Assembly: GCA_001797465.1 (NCBI GenBank)
Contig: MGPQ01000016.1
Span: forward strand, 42,971 to 106,970
From: Deltaproteobacteria bacterium GWB2_55_19
Lineage (GTDB): Bacteria > Desulfobacterota > GWC2-55-46
Reading direction: 5' to 3'
DNA length: 64,000 bases
Shown: piece after piece, positions 51,510-60,012 of the stretch
How the letters are laid out: each line of letters begins with the position of its first letter
Numbering within the stretch: position 1 is the first letter of the stretch
Notes under the pieces: model-generated
The model's input: the letters and a program-made list of their open reading frames with translations, nothing else
The model's database searches: none
What the model was told of the DNA's origin: nothing
Made by a program: the position numbers and the translations under genes

Positions 51510-52127
51510 ATGCCATTTAGTATTGACCTCCATATCCACACGACTTTCAGCGGCGACAGTACGGTAGCTCCGGAGGAGGCGATAGAGCGCGCCTTGGCCC
51601 TCGGCCTCGACGGCATCGCCTTTACCGAGCACAACTCGTTTGCCGCGTCCGACCCGGTTGAAAGGCTCAAGGAGAAGTACGGCGGGAGGATCCTGATACT
51701 CCGGGGCGTTGAGTACTCATCTTCCGACGGGCACATACTCCTCTTCGGGATAGACGAGAGGGTCGTAAGCGCGCTCGGACGCTACGCGCCGGCGAGCGAG
51801 GTCATAAGGGCCGCCAGGGAGGCCAATGGCGCCGCCATCGCGGCGCACCCCTTCAGGGAGTGGGCGCTCTTCAGGTCCGACCTATCCACATTCGACTTTA
51901 CCGCAATCGAGGCCTTCAACGGCCACAACAATGATGAAGAGAACAGACAGGCGCTCGTAACGGCAGAGTCGCTCGGAATGCCCACGACCGGCGGGTCCGA
52001 CTCCCATAGCCCTGAAGAGGTCGGGGCCTGCTGTACCGTCTTCCCCGGACCTGTCACCGAAGACAATTTCATAGAGACGCTCTCCCTCGGCGGTTATTGT
52101 GGGATGTACCGGAAACAGTTACCCTGA
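51510..52127 (+). CDS. PHP-domain metal-dependent phosphoesterase, probably leaderless
   Basis: 205 aa PHP protein: metal motif DLHIHTTFS at residues 6-14, DGIAFTEHNSF near 35-45, a HPFR stretch near 114, and GSDSHSPEEVG near 163-173, matching the trinuclear metal site of PHP phosphoesterases such as RNase AM-like enzymes. The only possible start is ATG 51510: an in-frame TAA lies at 51498-51500 and the metal motif begins at residue 6. The -10 ends eight bases before the ATG and no Shine-Dalgarno is present (pyrimidine-rich TCCTCTCCC), so the mRNA is probably leaderless. Substrate unknown (nucleotide or phosphosugar). Confidence 0.85.
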   Translation: MPFSIDLHIHTTFSGDSTVAPEEAIERALALGLDGIAFTEHNSFAASDPVERLKEKYGGRILILRGVEYSSSDGHILLFGIDERVVSALGRYAPASEVIRAAREANGAAIAAHPFREWALFRSDLSTFDFTAIEAFNGHNNDEENRQALVTAESLGMPTTGGSDSHSPEEVGACCTVFPGPVTEDNFIETLSLGGYCGMYRKQLP

Positions 52128-52220
52128 AGACGCCTCCCGCGCCCTGTCCATGGGCTCGATCAGCTGAAATCGAAGCGGTAATCCCTCCGCCCCCTACTGG
52201 ACACCGGGATATTTTTTTAG

Positions 52221-52249
52221 TTGGCCAGGCGGCTTTTTGCGGATATAAT
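52221..52249 (+). promoter_or_regulatory. Housekeeping promoter for the following GT-C gene
   Basis: TTGGCC at 52221-52226, a 17-base spacer, then TATAAT at 52244-52249. It lies about 55 bases before ATG 52305 in the 177-base gap after the PHP gene. Confidence 0.65.
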
Positions 52250-52304
52250 GCGCGCTGAAAAGCTTTAAGACCATAGATGGAGGCTCTCTATTCAGGACCT
52301 ATCC

Positions 52305-53513
52305 ATGAAAACGCAATGGATGATCGTCGCGGTCTTCTTTCTTCTGGGTCTTTTTTTCCGTTTGACCGTATTCATTGAGCCGCACGCCGAGGGCGATGAG
52401 CTGATATACTCCGCCCTCGTGGAGCAGTTGGAGGATGGGAACGGCTACACCCTGCAGGGGACCCCGCTTGTCACATACGGGGCCGTCGACAGGGAGCAGT
52501 ATGACAGGAAGCTCTTTTTCCATCCGCCGGGCGGCATTGCCTTATTTTGGCTCTCCAATCATTTTATCGGGCCAAAGGGCATAGGCGTAGTACAGGTCTT
52601 ATCTTACGCGCTGTTTTTCTGGTCCATGGTCCTCCTGGCGAGGCTCCTTGGCCTCACGGGCCGCTCCATAGCCGTCGTTGGCGCGCTTTCAGCCTTCAAC
52701 CCGATAATGGCGCATGTCGCTACCAACTACTGGCTTGACGGCCCCCTGCTCGCCTTCAGCACGTTCTCCGCCGCTCTTTTCATCCGCTCTGTTGTCCGCA
52801 AAAGCCTCGTCTCGGCAACTGTCGCCGGGGTGGTCCTCGGGTACGCGAGCCTAATTAAGATTACCGCGGTCCTCGTTATACCCGGCGTCCTCGTCATGGC
52901 CTGGTTTCTCCTTGAGCCGCCGAGGCAGGGCGCGTTCATCCGTTTTGCGGCTTGCCTGGTCGTACCCGCATTCATTGTCCAACTGCCCTGGGAGGTGTGG
53001 CAATGGATCGAGTTCGGCACGCCGTTCCCGGGCTGGGCTGGAAAGCCCTCAAAGACGCTCATCGAGAGCAACAGGTACGTGCATTTCCTGACGGTCGTGC
53101 GCTCGCCGTGGATATACCTGACGCTCCTGCCTCGGATATCCTGGACCATCGCGCCGGCAATCGTCCTTTATTTTGTCGCGTGGAATAATAAAACCGTTAG
53201 AAGGCTGGGGTTCGCCCTGCTGGTCTGGATAATTACGGTCCTTGCCTTCCATGTTTTATTGGGGTTCAAGGGGTACTCGAAGGTAATACGTTACGTGATA
53301 CTCGTTGCTCCGCCAGCGGTGATCCTTTTCTCAGCGGCCTTTTTTGAGGCGATTGAGAGGTTGAAAACGGTTAAACCTTCTTTCAGCAGAGGCCTCTACG
53401 CCTTTATCATCGTCGTTGCGGCGCTCGCAATCCTTTTCGAGATTGCCGCAGGTGTAAAGAGCTCGCTCCTCTACGATAAGGACCTGATCTTTCCCCTGAT
53501 AGGGGGCCTTTAG
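52305..53513 (+). CDS. GT-C membrane glycosyltransferase (PMT/ArnT-like)
   Basis: 402 aa integral membrane enzyme with about ten hydrophobic segments. The first loop has the acidic site PHAEGDELIYSALVEQL (about 24-40), then FFHPPGGIALFW, as in polyprenyl-phosphate-sugar transferases of the PMT_2/GT39-like group. Unlike the GT-C enzymes at 25170 and 34378 it has no large soluble C-terminal part. ATG 52305 follows a good promoter. It faces, tail to tail, another GT-C on the opposite strand (22-base gap). Acceptor and donor unknown. Confidence 0.78.
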   Translation: MKTQWMIVAVFFLLGLFFRLTVFIEPHAEGDELIYSALVEQLEDGNGYTLQGTPLVTYGAVDREQYDRKLFFHPPGGIALFWLSNHFIGPKGIGVVQVLSYALFFWSMVLLARLLGLTGRSIAVVGALSAFNPIMAHVATNYWLDGPLLAFSTFSAALFIRSVVRKSLVSATVAGVVLGYASLIKITAVLVIPGVLVMAWFLLEPPRQGAFIRFAACLVVPAFIVQLPWEVWQWIEFGTPFPGWAGKPSKTLIESNRYVHFLTVVRSPWIYLTLLPRISWTIAPAIVLYFVAWNNKTVRRLGFALLVWIITVLAFHVLLGFKGYSKVIRYVILVAPPAVILFSAAFFEAIERLKTVKPSFSRGLYAFIIVVAALAILFEIAAGVKSSLLYDKDLIFPLIGGL

Positions 53514-53535
53514 AGAGAGGGGGGGAGGCGGGCCC

Positions 53536-55134
53536 TTAAGACCCTTCCTCAGGGGTAGCAGGCGCGTTCTTCCTGTATATGTATATGCCGTACCCTGATT
53601 CTGGAGTGGGGGCTCCGGAGATATCATCGCCCCAGCTGTACTTAACGGGTACGGCGAGGAGGTCCACCATCCCGTTCAGCGTGTAGCCCTCTGCCACGAA
53701 TTCCTTCAGCCATCCGAAGATGTCGAGTACCGACCCCGGGTTCGCGCCCCACGAGAACTTCAGATCGACGAAGACAACGACTTTAGGTCCAGCCCGGCGT
53801 ATCTCCTCCATCATCTCCCTCTGCATCATAGGTGCGAACCTCTGCCTTTCCATGAGCGGATAAGCGTATATGTATCCGGTCGCCGAGCGTCGTCTGGAGT
53901 AAAAGAGTATCTGCGGCTCGGAGCCAAGGATTGCGACCCTGTCCCCGGGTCGGGTGTTCCTTGCGACGTATTCGGCTATGACGCGGGACTCGGGGAACGG
54001 GTTATACCCGTACATAGACCTTGAAAGCGCCTCAGGGGCCGATGCGAGCGCCGTACGCTGGCTGAATATGAAGTATACGGCGAGCGCAACGACGAGGCCG
54101 GCCTTTGCTACCGCCCTTTTATTGCCGTTGAGAAAGGTGTTTAAAGACCTTATTGCGGCGCCGAAAAAGAGCGAGGCCGGTGGCAACAGATAGATGAAGT
54201 AGTGGGGCCTGAAGAAGAAGCCAGGCAGGACTGCGAGCGCCGAGAACGCGAGGAGGCCAAGGAGAAACGGCCACCCCCGCCTTAACCCCCTGTCCCAGAC
54301 CGGAGCGACCGTCCCTATTAGACATAACGCCCAGATGAGGGGGGCGGAAAGGAATATCCTCCCTCCCTCGGCCTTGAGGGCCTTAAGCCCCGCCTCGAAC
54401 GGGACGACGGAGACATACTCTCTGGCGTACGCGAAGGTCCAGAACCAGAACCCGTCGAATACGCCCGCAAGATAGAGCGTGCCGCACATGGCCATGAAAG
54501 GCGTTATTGCGCCGAGCGCGAGGACGGATATGTCGCGTGCCGTTCTTTTGAGGTCTGAGCCGTTCCTTAGGTTGTAGAGGGCTACCATGAAAAATGAAAA
54601 GAGGATAAAGGCGGCCCCGTGCTGTTTTATGGTATAGCCCGCGCCAAGGAGCGCGCCTCCTGCGAAAAGCTTCCAGAGGCCCCCGTCTTCAAGGGACTTC
54701 ATGGCGAGAAGCGCTCCGGAGAGCGCGAATACGAGCACAAAGTGCTCGGCGTTTGCGATGATCCCGTGGACGCTCGGGAGGAATGAGAGCATGGCGAAAG
54801 ACGCCCCGGCGGCAAGCCCGGCGGAACCGTCAAAGAGCCTCCTGCCTATGAGGTACACGAGGACTATCGTCCACGCGTTCACTAAGGCAAGGGCCAGGCG
54901 CACCCCCCAGTCTGTCTGCCCGAAGATGAAAAGGATGGCGGCGTATACGGCATAGATGCCGGGGAACTTCATGTTATAAGCCTCCCTGAACGGAGGCACA
55001 CCGTCGAGCATGAGTTGCGCGGCATACGCGTACTCGCCTTCGTCCCGCTCAAACGGGATATCCATCACCTTCAAGCGGAGCAGAAAGGCGGCGGCGATTA
55101 TTACGGCGAGTATTATCCAGTCTTTGTTCCGCAT
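53536..55134 (-). CDS. GT-C membrane glycosyltransferase (PMT/ArnT-like)
   Basis: 532 aa integral membrane protein of the PMT_2/GT39-like group. N-terminal anchor (about 8-24), then the first-loop acidic site PFERDEGEYAYAAQLML near 27-43 and NMKFPGIYAVYAAIL near 54. About ten further hydrophobic segments run to residue 355, followed by a roughly 170-residue soluble C-terminal region with GDRVAILGSEPQILFYSRR. Such enzymes glycosylate lipids or proteins from lipid-linked sugars in the periplasm. It is the only minus-strand gene in this half of the window. A T-rich hairpin lies 20 bases upstream of its start. Confidence 0.78.
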   Translation of the reverse strand: MRNKDWIILAVIIAAAFLLRLKVMDIPFERDEGEYAYAAQLMLDGVPPFREAYNMKFPGIYAVYAAILFIFGQTDWGVRLALALVNAWTIVLVYLIGRRLFDGSAGLAAGASFAMLSFLPSVHGIIANAEHFVLVFALSGALLAMKSLEDGGLWKLFAGGALLGAGYTIKQHGAAFILFSFFMVALYNLRNGSDLKRTARDISVLALGAITPFMAMCGTLYLAGVFDGFWFWTFAYAREYVSVVPFEAGLKALKAEGGRIFLSAPLIWALCLIGTVAPVWDRGLRRGWPFLLGLLAFSALAVLPGFFFRPHYFIYLLPPASLFFGAAIRSLNTFLNGNKRAVAKAGLVVALAVYFIFSQRTALASAPEALSRSMYGYNPFPESRVIAEYVARNTRPGDRVAILGSEPQILFYSRRRSATGYIYAYPLMERQRFAPMMQREMMEEIRRAGPKVVVFVDLKFSWGANPGSVLDIFGWLKEFVAEGYTLNGMVDLLAVPVKYSWGDDISGAPTPESGYGIYIYRKNAPATPEEGS

Positions 55135-55153
55135 ATCCCGGCCATTTAATGAT

Positions 55154-55181
55154 TTTTTCCCCTTTTTTTCAAGGGGAAAAA
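55154..55181. terminator. A/T-flanked hairpin near the GT-C start
   Basis: TTTTTCCCCTT (55154-55164) pairs with AAGGGGAAAAA (55171-55181) around a six-base loop. It has terminator-like shape for either strand but no GC-rich stem beyond four pairs, and it lies between the divergent minus-strand GT-C gene and the tRNA-Val unit. Confidence 0.4.
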
Positions 55182-55456
55182 GATGGCGGTCAAGTCCTTG
55201 AGACAGCCTTTAACGAAAAAGGACGCGTGCGCGAGACGAAGACAACCCCTTCAAGGCACCCGAATATCCAGCTGATATTTCTTAACAATATCCTTGACAT
55301 GCAATCAGGTTATGGTAAAATTCAATGCTGTTTTATACTTCGGGTCGTATGGTAAGGGCTTGCATCAAACCCTTACGGGCCGATGGGATACGCGGGGAGG
55401 ACGGAGTCTCTCGCGTATTTATTGTCATAAAATCAAGCACTTAGAATGTATCGTAC
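55182..55456 (+). other. Gene-free stretch before tRNA-Val
   Basis: 275 bases with no supported gene. It holds the tRNA-Val promoter (55294-55321), then a short inverted repeat GTAAGGG/CCCTTAC (55352-55358 with 55370-55376) in the transcribed leader, which is probably part of tRNA processing or an attenuating fold. Confidence 0.55.
55294..55321 (+). promoter_or_regulatory. Strong promoter upstream of tRNA-Val
   Basis: Perfect TTGACA (55294-55299), a 16-base spacer and TAAAAT (55316-55321). About 135 bases upstream of the tRNA. Confidence 0.75.
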
Positions 55457-55531
55457 AGGCGCGTAGCTCAGGGGTAGAGCGCTACCTTGACACGGTAGAG
55501 GTCGGCGGTTCGAAACCGCCCGTGCCTACCA
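55457..55531 (+). tRNA. tRNA-Val (anticodon GAC)
   Basis: 75 bases including an encoded CCA. Acceptor stem AGGCGCG/CGTGCCT (one G-T pair), anticodon stem CTACC/GGTAG with loop TTGACAC giving anticodon GAC, T arm GGCGG TTCGAAA CCGCC. Decodes GUC. It stands upstream of thrS. Confidence 0.97.
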
Positions 55532-55680
55532 TGCCCAAAAGAAGGTGTCATTCCACCGTGCCGGGCTTGTCTTTATTGGTGTGAATGGCGCCTTTTATTG
55601 ATTAAAGGGGCCGAAGGTGGGGCGTAACATTCACCCCGAACCCGGTCCGGCTGTTTATTTTGGAAGGAAATTTTTGTTTG

Positions 55681-57585
55681 ATGGTCCAGGTCAGAGTCGC
55701 TGAAAAGGAAAAGGCATACCCGGAAGGGGTAAGCTTCTTCGAGGTCCTCAAGGACCTCGATAAAGGCCTTTTGAAAAAGACCGTCGCCGTAAGAGTCAAC
55801 GGCGTTCTCCGGGATTTAAGGGCCAGGCTCGATTCGACGGACACGACTATCGAGCCTGTTGATATCGAGTCAAAAGAGGGGATCGAGATATGCCGCCACT
55901 CGGCCGCCCATGTCATGGCCGAGGCTGTAAGGTCGCTCTATGATAATGTAAAGGTAGCCATAGGCCCGGCCATAGAGGACGGCTTCTACTACGACTTCGA
56001 TACCGAAAGGCCCTTCACCCCCGAGGACCTTGAGAAGATCGAGGCCCGTATGAAGGAGATAGTCAAGGCAGACCACCCGATAATAGGCAAGAGCGTAGGC
56101 AAGGCCGAGGCGCTCGAGTTCTTCAAGGCCAAAGGCGAGATATACAAGGAAGAGATAATCGCCGGGCTCGAGGGCGACGAAGTAAGCGTATACTCTCAGG
56201 CCGATTTCACGGACCTTTGCAGGGGGCCGCATCTCCCCTCGACAGGCTGGATAAAGGCGTTCAAGCTCACCGGCACGGCCGGGGCCTACTGGAGAGGTTC
56301 TGAGAAGAACAAAATGCTCCAGCGGGTGTACGGCACGGCCTTTGCCTCCAGGAAGGCATTGGAGGATTACCTCGCGCGGATCGAAGAGGCCAGGAAGCGC
56401 GACCACAGAAAGCTCGGCAGAGAGCTCGACCTCTTTACGACAAGCGAAGACATAGGCGCGGGGCTCGTGCTCTGGCACCCGAACGGCTCGACTGTCAGGC
56501 GCGTGATCGAGGACTTCTGGAAGGGCGAGCACGTAAAGGGCGATTACAGCATCGTCTATACGCCGCATATAGCCCAGGTCGGTCTCTGGAAGACGAGCGG
56601 ACACTGGGATTTTTACAGGGAAAACCTGTTTTCCCCGATGGATGTCGAGGGGCAGGAATACATTGTAAAACCCATGAACTGCCCGTTCCACATCCAGATT
56701 TACAAGACCCACCTCCGCAGTTACAGGGACCTGCCCGTAAGGTACGCGGAACTCGGCACTGTTTACAGATACGAAAGGTCCGGGGTATTGCACGGCCTCC
56801 TGCGGGTCAGGGGATTCACGCAGGACGACGCCCACATCTTCATGACCCCGGACCAGCTTGAGGAAGAGATAAAGGGCGTACTTAATTTTACGCTTTACAT
56901 CCTCAAATCTTTTGGATTTAATGAGTTCGACATTTATCTCTCCACGCGGCCTGAAAAGTACGTCGGCGCGCTCGAGAACTGGGCCAAGGCGGAATCCGCC
57001 CTTAAGGCCGCGCTTGAGTCGACCGGCCTTGAGTATTCCGTGGACCCGGGCGAGGGCGTCTTCTACGGCCCCAAGATCGACATAAAGATAAAGGACGTTA
57101 TCGGGCGCTCGTGGCAGTGCTCGACGATACAGGTGGACTTCAACCTCCCCGAGAGGTTCGACGTTACATACAGGGACGAAAGCGGCCATGAGGCCCGGCC
57201 CATTATGATACACAGGGCGCTCATGGGCTCTCTCGAGCGTTTCTTCGGCTGTCTCGTGGAGCACTACGCGGGGGCCTTTCCGTTCTGGCTCTCTCCTGTG
57301 CAGGTGACGGTCCTTACCGTCACGCAGAGGAATGACGAGTACGCGAGGTCGGTGTACAAGAGGCTCCGCGAAGAGGGATTACGGGCAGAGCTCGACATAA
57401 GGAACGAAAAACTCGGGTATAAAATAAGGGAAGCTCAGCTTAAAAAGATACCTTACCAGCTTGTAATAGGCGACAGCGAAGAGGCAGATGGCAAGGTCGC
57501 CCCAAGGCAAAGGGGAGGTGAGTCGCTTGCGCCAGAGTCACTTGACGGGTTCATCGAGCGCGCAAAGAGAGAGAACCGGCCGTAA
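55681..57585 (+). CDS. thrS: Threonyl-tRNA synthetase
   Basis: Charges tRNA-Thr (634 aa, near the usual 640). N-terminal TGS domain (about 1-62), tRNA-SAD editing domain with RHSAAHVMAEAVRSL near 73-87 and FTDLCRGPHLPSTG near 178-191, catalytic core with MNCPFHIQIYKTHLRSY near 331-347 carrying the zinc-binding Cys and His, and a C-terminal anticodon-binding domain (about 530-630). ATG 55681 is preferred to an in-frame TTG at 55660. No T-box was seen in the leader. It opens the thrS-infC-rpmI-rplT-pheST-ihfA block. Confidence 0.97.
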   Translation: MVQVRVAEKEKAYPEGVSFFEVLKDLDKGLLKKTVAVRVNGVLRDLRARLDSTDTTIEPVDIESKEGIEICRHSAAHVMAEAVRSLYDNVKVAIGPAIEDGFYYDFDTERPFTPEDLEKIEARMKEIVKADHPIIGKSVGKAEALEFFKAKGEIYKEEIIAGLEGDEVSVYSQADFTDLCRGPHLPSTGWIKAFKLTGTAGAYWRGSEKNKMLQRVYGTAFASRKALEDYLARIEEARKRDHRKLGRELDLFTTSEDIGAGLVLWHPNGSTVRRVIEDFWKGEHVKGDYSIVYTPHIAQVGLWKTSGHWDFYRENLFSPMDVEGQEYIVKPMNCPFHIQIYKTHLRSYRDLPVRYAELGTVYRYERSGVLHGLLRVRGFTQDDAHIFMTPDQLEEEIKGVLNFTLYILKSFGFNEFDIYLSTRPEKYVGALENWAKAESALKAALESTGLEYSVDPGEGVFYGPKIDIKIKDVIGRSWQCSTIQVDFNLPERFDVTYRDESGHEARPIMIHRALMGSLERFFGCLVEHYAGAFPFWLSPVQVTVLTVTQRNDEYARSVYKRLREEGLRAELDIRNEKLGYKIREAQLKKIPYQLVIGDSEEADGKVAPRQRGGESLAPESLDGFIERAKRENRP

Positions 57586-57633
57586 CCGGCCTTAATGAAA
57601 AGCAACCTACAATCTGTGAGGGGGTGAGCTTTT

Positions 57634-58161
57634 ATAGCTAAAGAAACTGTAAGGATAAACAGGAACATAAGGGTGCCCCAGGTGAGGGTCATAGACGCCG
57701 AAGGCAACCAGCTTGGCGTAATGGCCACGAAAGACGCGCTTGCTTCAGCAGAAGGCCAGGGGCTCGACCTCGTCGAGATAGCCGCTACGGCTACACCGCC
57801 GGTCTGCAGGATAATGGACTACGGTAAGTACAAGTACCAGTTGTCCAAGAAGACCAAGGACGCAAAGAAGAAACAGACCGTCATACATGTAAAGGAAATG
57901 AAGCTCCGCGGAAAGACCGAGGAGCACGACTTCCAGTTCAAGGTCCGGAACATCAGGCGGTTTCTGGGTGAAGGCGACAAGGTAAAGGTCTGCATAATGT
58001 TCAAGGGCAGGGAGATAACGCACACCGAGCTTGGGATGTCGATGCTCAAGAGGGTCGCCGAGGAGATAAAGGACATAGCCTCCGTCGAGTCGTCTCCGAG
58101 GCTTGAGGGCAGGAACATGTCGATGCTTGTCGCGCCTCTCCAGGCGAAGCAGCCATCATAA
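57634..58161 (+). CDS. infC: Translation initiation factor IF-3, non-canonical ATA start
   Basis: Binds the 30S subunit and checks initiator tRNA and start codon (176 aa). Family text: AKETVRINRNIRVPQVRVID at the start, GVMATKDAL, LDLVEIAATATPPVCRIMDY split as LDLVEIAATA and PPVCRIMDYGKYKYQ, then the C-terminal KVKVCIMFKGREI. There is no ATG or GTG before the first conserved residues (the first GTG, 57673, would cut about 13). An in-frame TGA lies at 57625-57627. The best start is ATA at 57634, nine bases after a GAGGGGG site. Rare start codons such as AUU in IF3 genes enable autoregulation by IF3. Confidence 0.95.
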   Translation: MAKETVRINRNIRVPQVRVIDAEGNQLGVMATKDALASAEGQGLDLVEIAATATPPVCRIMDYGKYKYQLSKKTKDAKKKQTVIHVKEMKLRGKTEEHDFQFKVRNIRRFLGEGDKVKVCIMFKGREITHTELGMSMLKRVAEEIKDIASVESSPRLEGRNMSMLVAPLQAKQPS

Positions 58162-58166
58162 ATAAA

Positions 58167-58202
58167 AGGCTATTCTAAAAATAACAATTTTTTGAATAGC
58201 CT
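58167..58202 (+). promoter_or_regulatory. Hairpin between infC and rpmI, candidate L20 autoregulation site
   Basis: AGGCTATTC (58167-58175) pairs with GAATAGCCT (58194-58202) around an AT-rich 18-base loop, 23 bases before the rpmI start. L20 is known to repress infC/rpmI/rplT operons by binding mRNA structures that mimic 23S rRNA; whether this hairpin is such a site is not shown. Confidence 0.35.
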
Positions 58203-58224
58203 GAACGCGAAGGGGACAAGAAAG

Positions 58225-58422
58225 ATGCCGAAGATTAAGACCAACAAAGGGGCCGCTAAGAGGTTCAAGATTACCGGCACCGGCAAGGTAAAGAGAATGA
58301 AGGCTGGGATGAGGCATATCCTCACCTCCAAGGCCAAGAAGACGAAGCGGGTGCTCAGGAAGTCCGGGCTTATTTCGGACACGCATGCGGCCTCGATTAA
58401 GAAGCTCATCCCTTACGGGTAG
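58225..58422 (+). CDS. rpmI: Ribosomal protein bL35
   Basis: 65 aa very basic protein of the large subunit: [18 protein letters not shown] start, then [22 protein letters not shown] 58225 with AAGGGGAC upstream is the true start rather than a TTG at 58192. In the conserved order infC-rpmI-rplT. Confidence 0.96.
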   Translation: MPKIKTNKGAAKRFKITGTGKVKRMKAGMRHILTSKAKKTKRVLRKSGLISDTHAASIKKLIPYG

Positions 58423-58478
58423 GGCTGTATTTGTTTTAAGATTGACAGTGGAGCCGAGATCAGAAAAGGAGCAGTAAT

Positions 58479-58838
58479 ATGCCGAGGGTAAAAAGAGGCG
58501 TAAACGCCAAAAAGAAGAGGAAGAAGGTACTTAAAGCCGCGAAGGGCTTCAGGGCCGGAAAGTCCAAGCTCTACCGCGTAGCCACAGAGGCCGTCGACAG
58601 GGCCAACGCCTACGCGTTCGGGGACAGGAAGCGGAAGAAGAGGGAGATAAGGTCCCTCTGGATAGCGAGGATAAACGCCGCCGCCAGGATGAACGACATC
58701 AGCTACAGCAGGCTCGTGAACGGGCTTCTTAAGGCGCATGTCGATCTCGACCGGAAGGCGCTCGCCGATCTCGCGGTACACGACCCGGCAGGGTTCTCGA
58801 AGATAGCAACGGTAGCCAAGACCAGCCTTGCGGCATGA
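58479..58838 (+). CDS. rplT: Ribosomal protein bL20
   Basis: 119 aa, large-subunit assembly protein and operon repressor in model species. [19 protein letters not shown] start, [19 protein letters not shown] and [19 protein letters not shown] are fully typical. An AAAGGAG site precedes its ATG. Its stop overlaps the pheS start as ATGA. Confidence 0.97.
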   Translation: MPRVKRGVNAKKKRKKVLKAAKGFRAGKSKLYRVATEAVDRANAYAFGDRKRKKREIRSLWIARINAAARMNDISYSRLVNGLLKAHVDLDRKALADLAVHDPAGFSKIATVAKTSLAA

Positions 58839-59851
58839 TCCGAAGACTCGAGGAACTTTTAAAAGAGGCGCTGGAGGAGCTTAAAGCCGCCTCCACGCCC
58901 GACCTCGTCCTTCAAGCCAAGGGAAAGTACGTTGGCCGGAAGGGCGGGATTGCCTCTTTTTTAAAGGAACTCGGGGCTCTGCCTCCCGAGGAGCGAAAGT
59001 CCGCGGGAGAGGCGATAAACAGGGTCAAGGCCGAGATAGAGACCGGGATAGACCGCCTCCTCGATGGCTTCAAATCAAGCGACAGGGACGAGAAGCTCAA
59101 GAAGGAGCGCGTCGACATAACGCTACCCGGCAGGCGCATCGTTTCCGGGAGGCTCCACCCCGTAACTCAGGTAATGGACGAGATCGAGGACATATTCCTC
59201 GGTCTCGGTTTCGACATAGCCGTGGGGCCCGAAGTTGAGATCGACTACTACAACTTCGAGGCCCTTAACTTCCCGTCGGACCACCCGGCCAGAGACATGC
59301 AGGATACGTTCTTCGTCGGCGGAGACGTATTGCTCCGCACCCACACATCTTCCGTTCAGCCGAGGGTGATGGAGGCTTCGAGGCCTCCGCTCCGCGTAAT
59401 CGCCCCCGGCACCGTATACCGCAAGGACTCCGATATAACCCATTCGCCGATGTTCCACCAGGTCGAGGGCTTCATGGTGGACAGCCGCATCACCTTTAGC
59501 GACCTTAAGGGCACGCTCGCGCACTTCTTGAAGAGTCTCTTCGGGCCGAAGACCGGCGTGAGGTTCCGTCCGAGTTTCTTCCCGTTCACCGAGCCGAGCG
59601 CCGAGGTCGATATCGGCTGTGTCATATGCCGCGGCTCCGGTTGCCGCGTCTGCAAGGGGACAGGCTGGCTCGAGATACTTGGCGCGGGCATGATACACCC
59701 GAATGTCTTCAGGGCCGTCAAATACGATCCTGAATCGGTCACGGGTTTCGCCTTCGGGCTCGGGGTCGAGCGCATCGCCATGCTCAAATTCGGCATAGAT
59801 GATTTGAGGCTCCTCTTCGAGAACGATCTCCGGTTCCTTAAGCAATTTTAA
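58835..59851 (+). CDS. pheS: Phenylalanyl-tRNA synthetase alpha subunit
   Basis: Catalytic subunit of the (alpha-beta)2 enzyme (338 aa). N-terminal coiled coil (about 1-85), then class II core: [35 protein letters not shown] and [10 protein letters not shown]. Cys pairs in [12 protein letters not shown] near 267-278 form the zinc-type motif seen in many bacterial PheS. Overlaps rplT. The pheT gene follows after 161 bases with its own promoter. Confidence 0.97.
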   Translation: MIRRLEELLKEALEELKAASTPDLVLQAKGKYVGRKGGIASFLKELGALPPEERKSAGEAINRVKAEIETGIDRLLDGFKSSDRDEKLKKERVDITLPGRRIVSGRLHPVTQVMDEIEDIFLGLGFDIAVGPEVEIDYYNFEALNFPSDHPARDMQDTFFVGGDVLLRTHTSSVQPRVMEASRPPLRVIAPGTVYRKDSDITHSPMFHQVEGFMVDSRITFSDLKGTLAHFLKSLFGPKTGVRFRPSFFPFTEPSAEVDIGCVICRGSGCRVCKGTGWLEILGAGMIHPNVFRAVKYDPESVTGFAFGLGVERIAMLKFGIDDLRLLFENDLRFLKQF

Positions 59852-59963
59852 ATCTTTTCTAAAAGCGGATTCTTTTTTGGCATTTTGCTTTCACATTGAA
59901 GCGATCTCAAGGCAGGACTGCCCAAAAGGTGATATCCTCGCCGCGCTCGCGACGACAGTCGTT

Positions 59964-59992
59964 TTAAGATACTTATAAAATCCCCTTATAAT
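59964..59992 (+). promoter_or_regulatory. Promoter for pheT
   Basis: TTAAGA at 59964-59969, a 17-base spacer, perfect TATAAT at 59987-59992. Initiation at about 60,000 would give a 13-base leader before ATG 60013. Confidence 0.6.
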
Positions 59993-60012
59993 TTCTAGGC
60001 AGGTCTTTATTT

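Noticed and set aside
55540..55680. T-box leader upstream of thrS
   Set aside because: No T-box consensus or antiterminator/terminator pair is visible; only small hairpins.
55870..57264. Long minus-strand open frame (464 aa) opposite thrS
   Set aside because: Fully inside thrS, low-complexity His/Leu/Val-rich translation without motifs.
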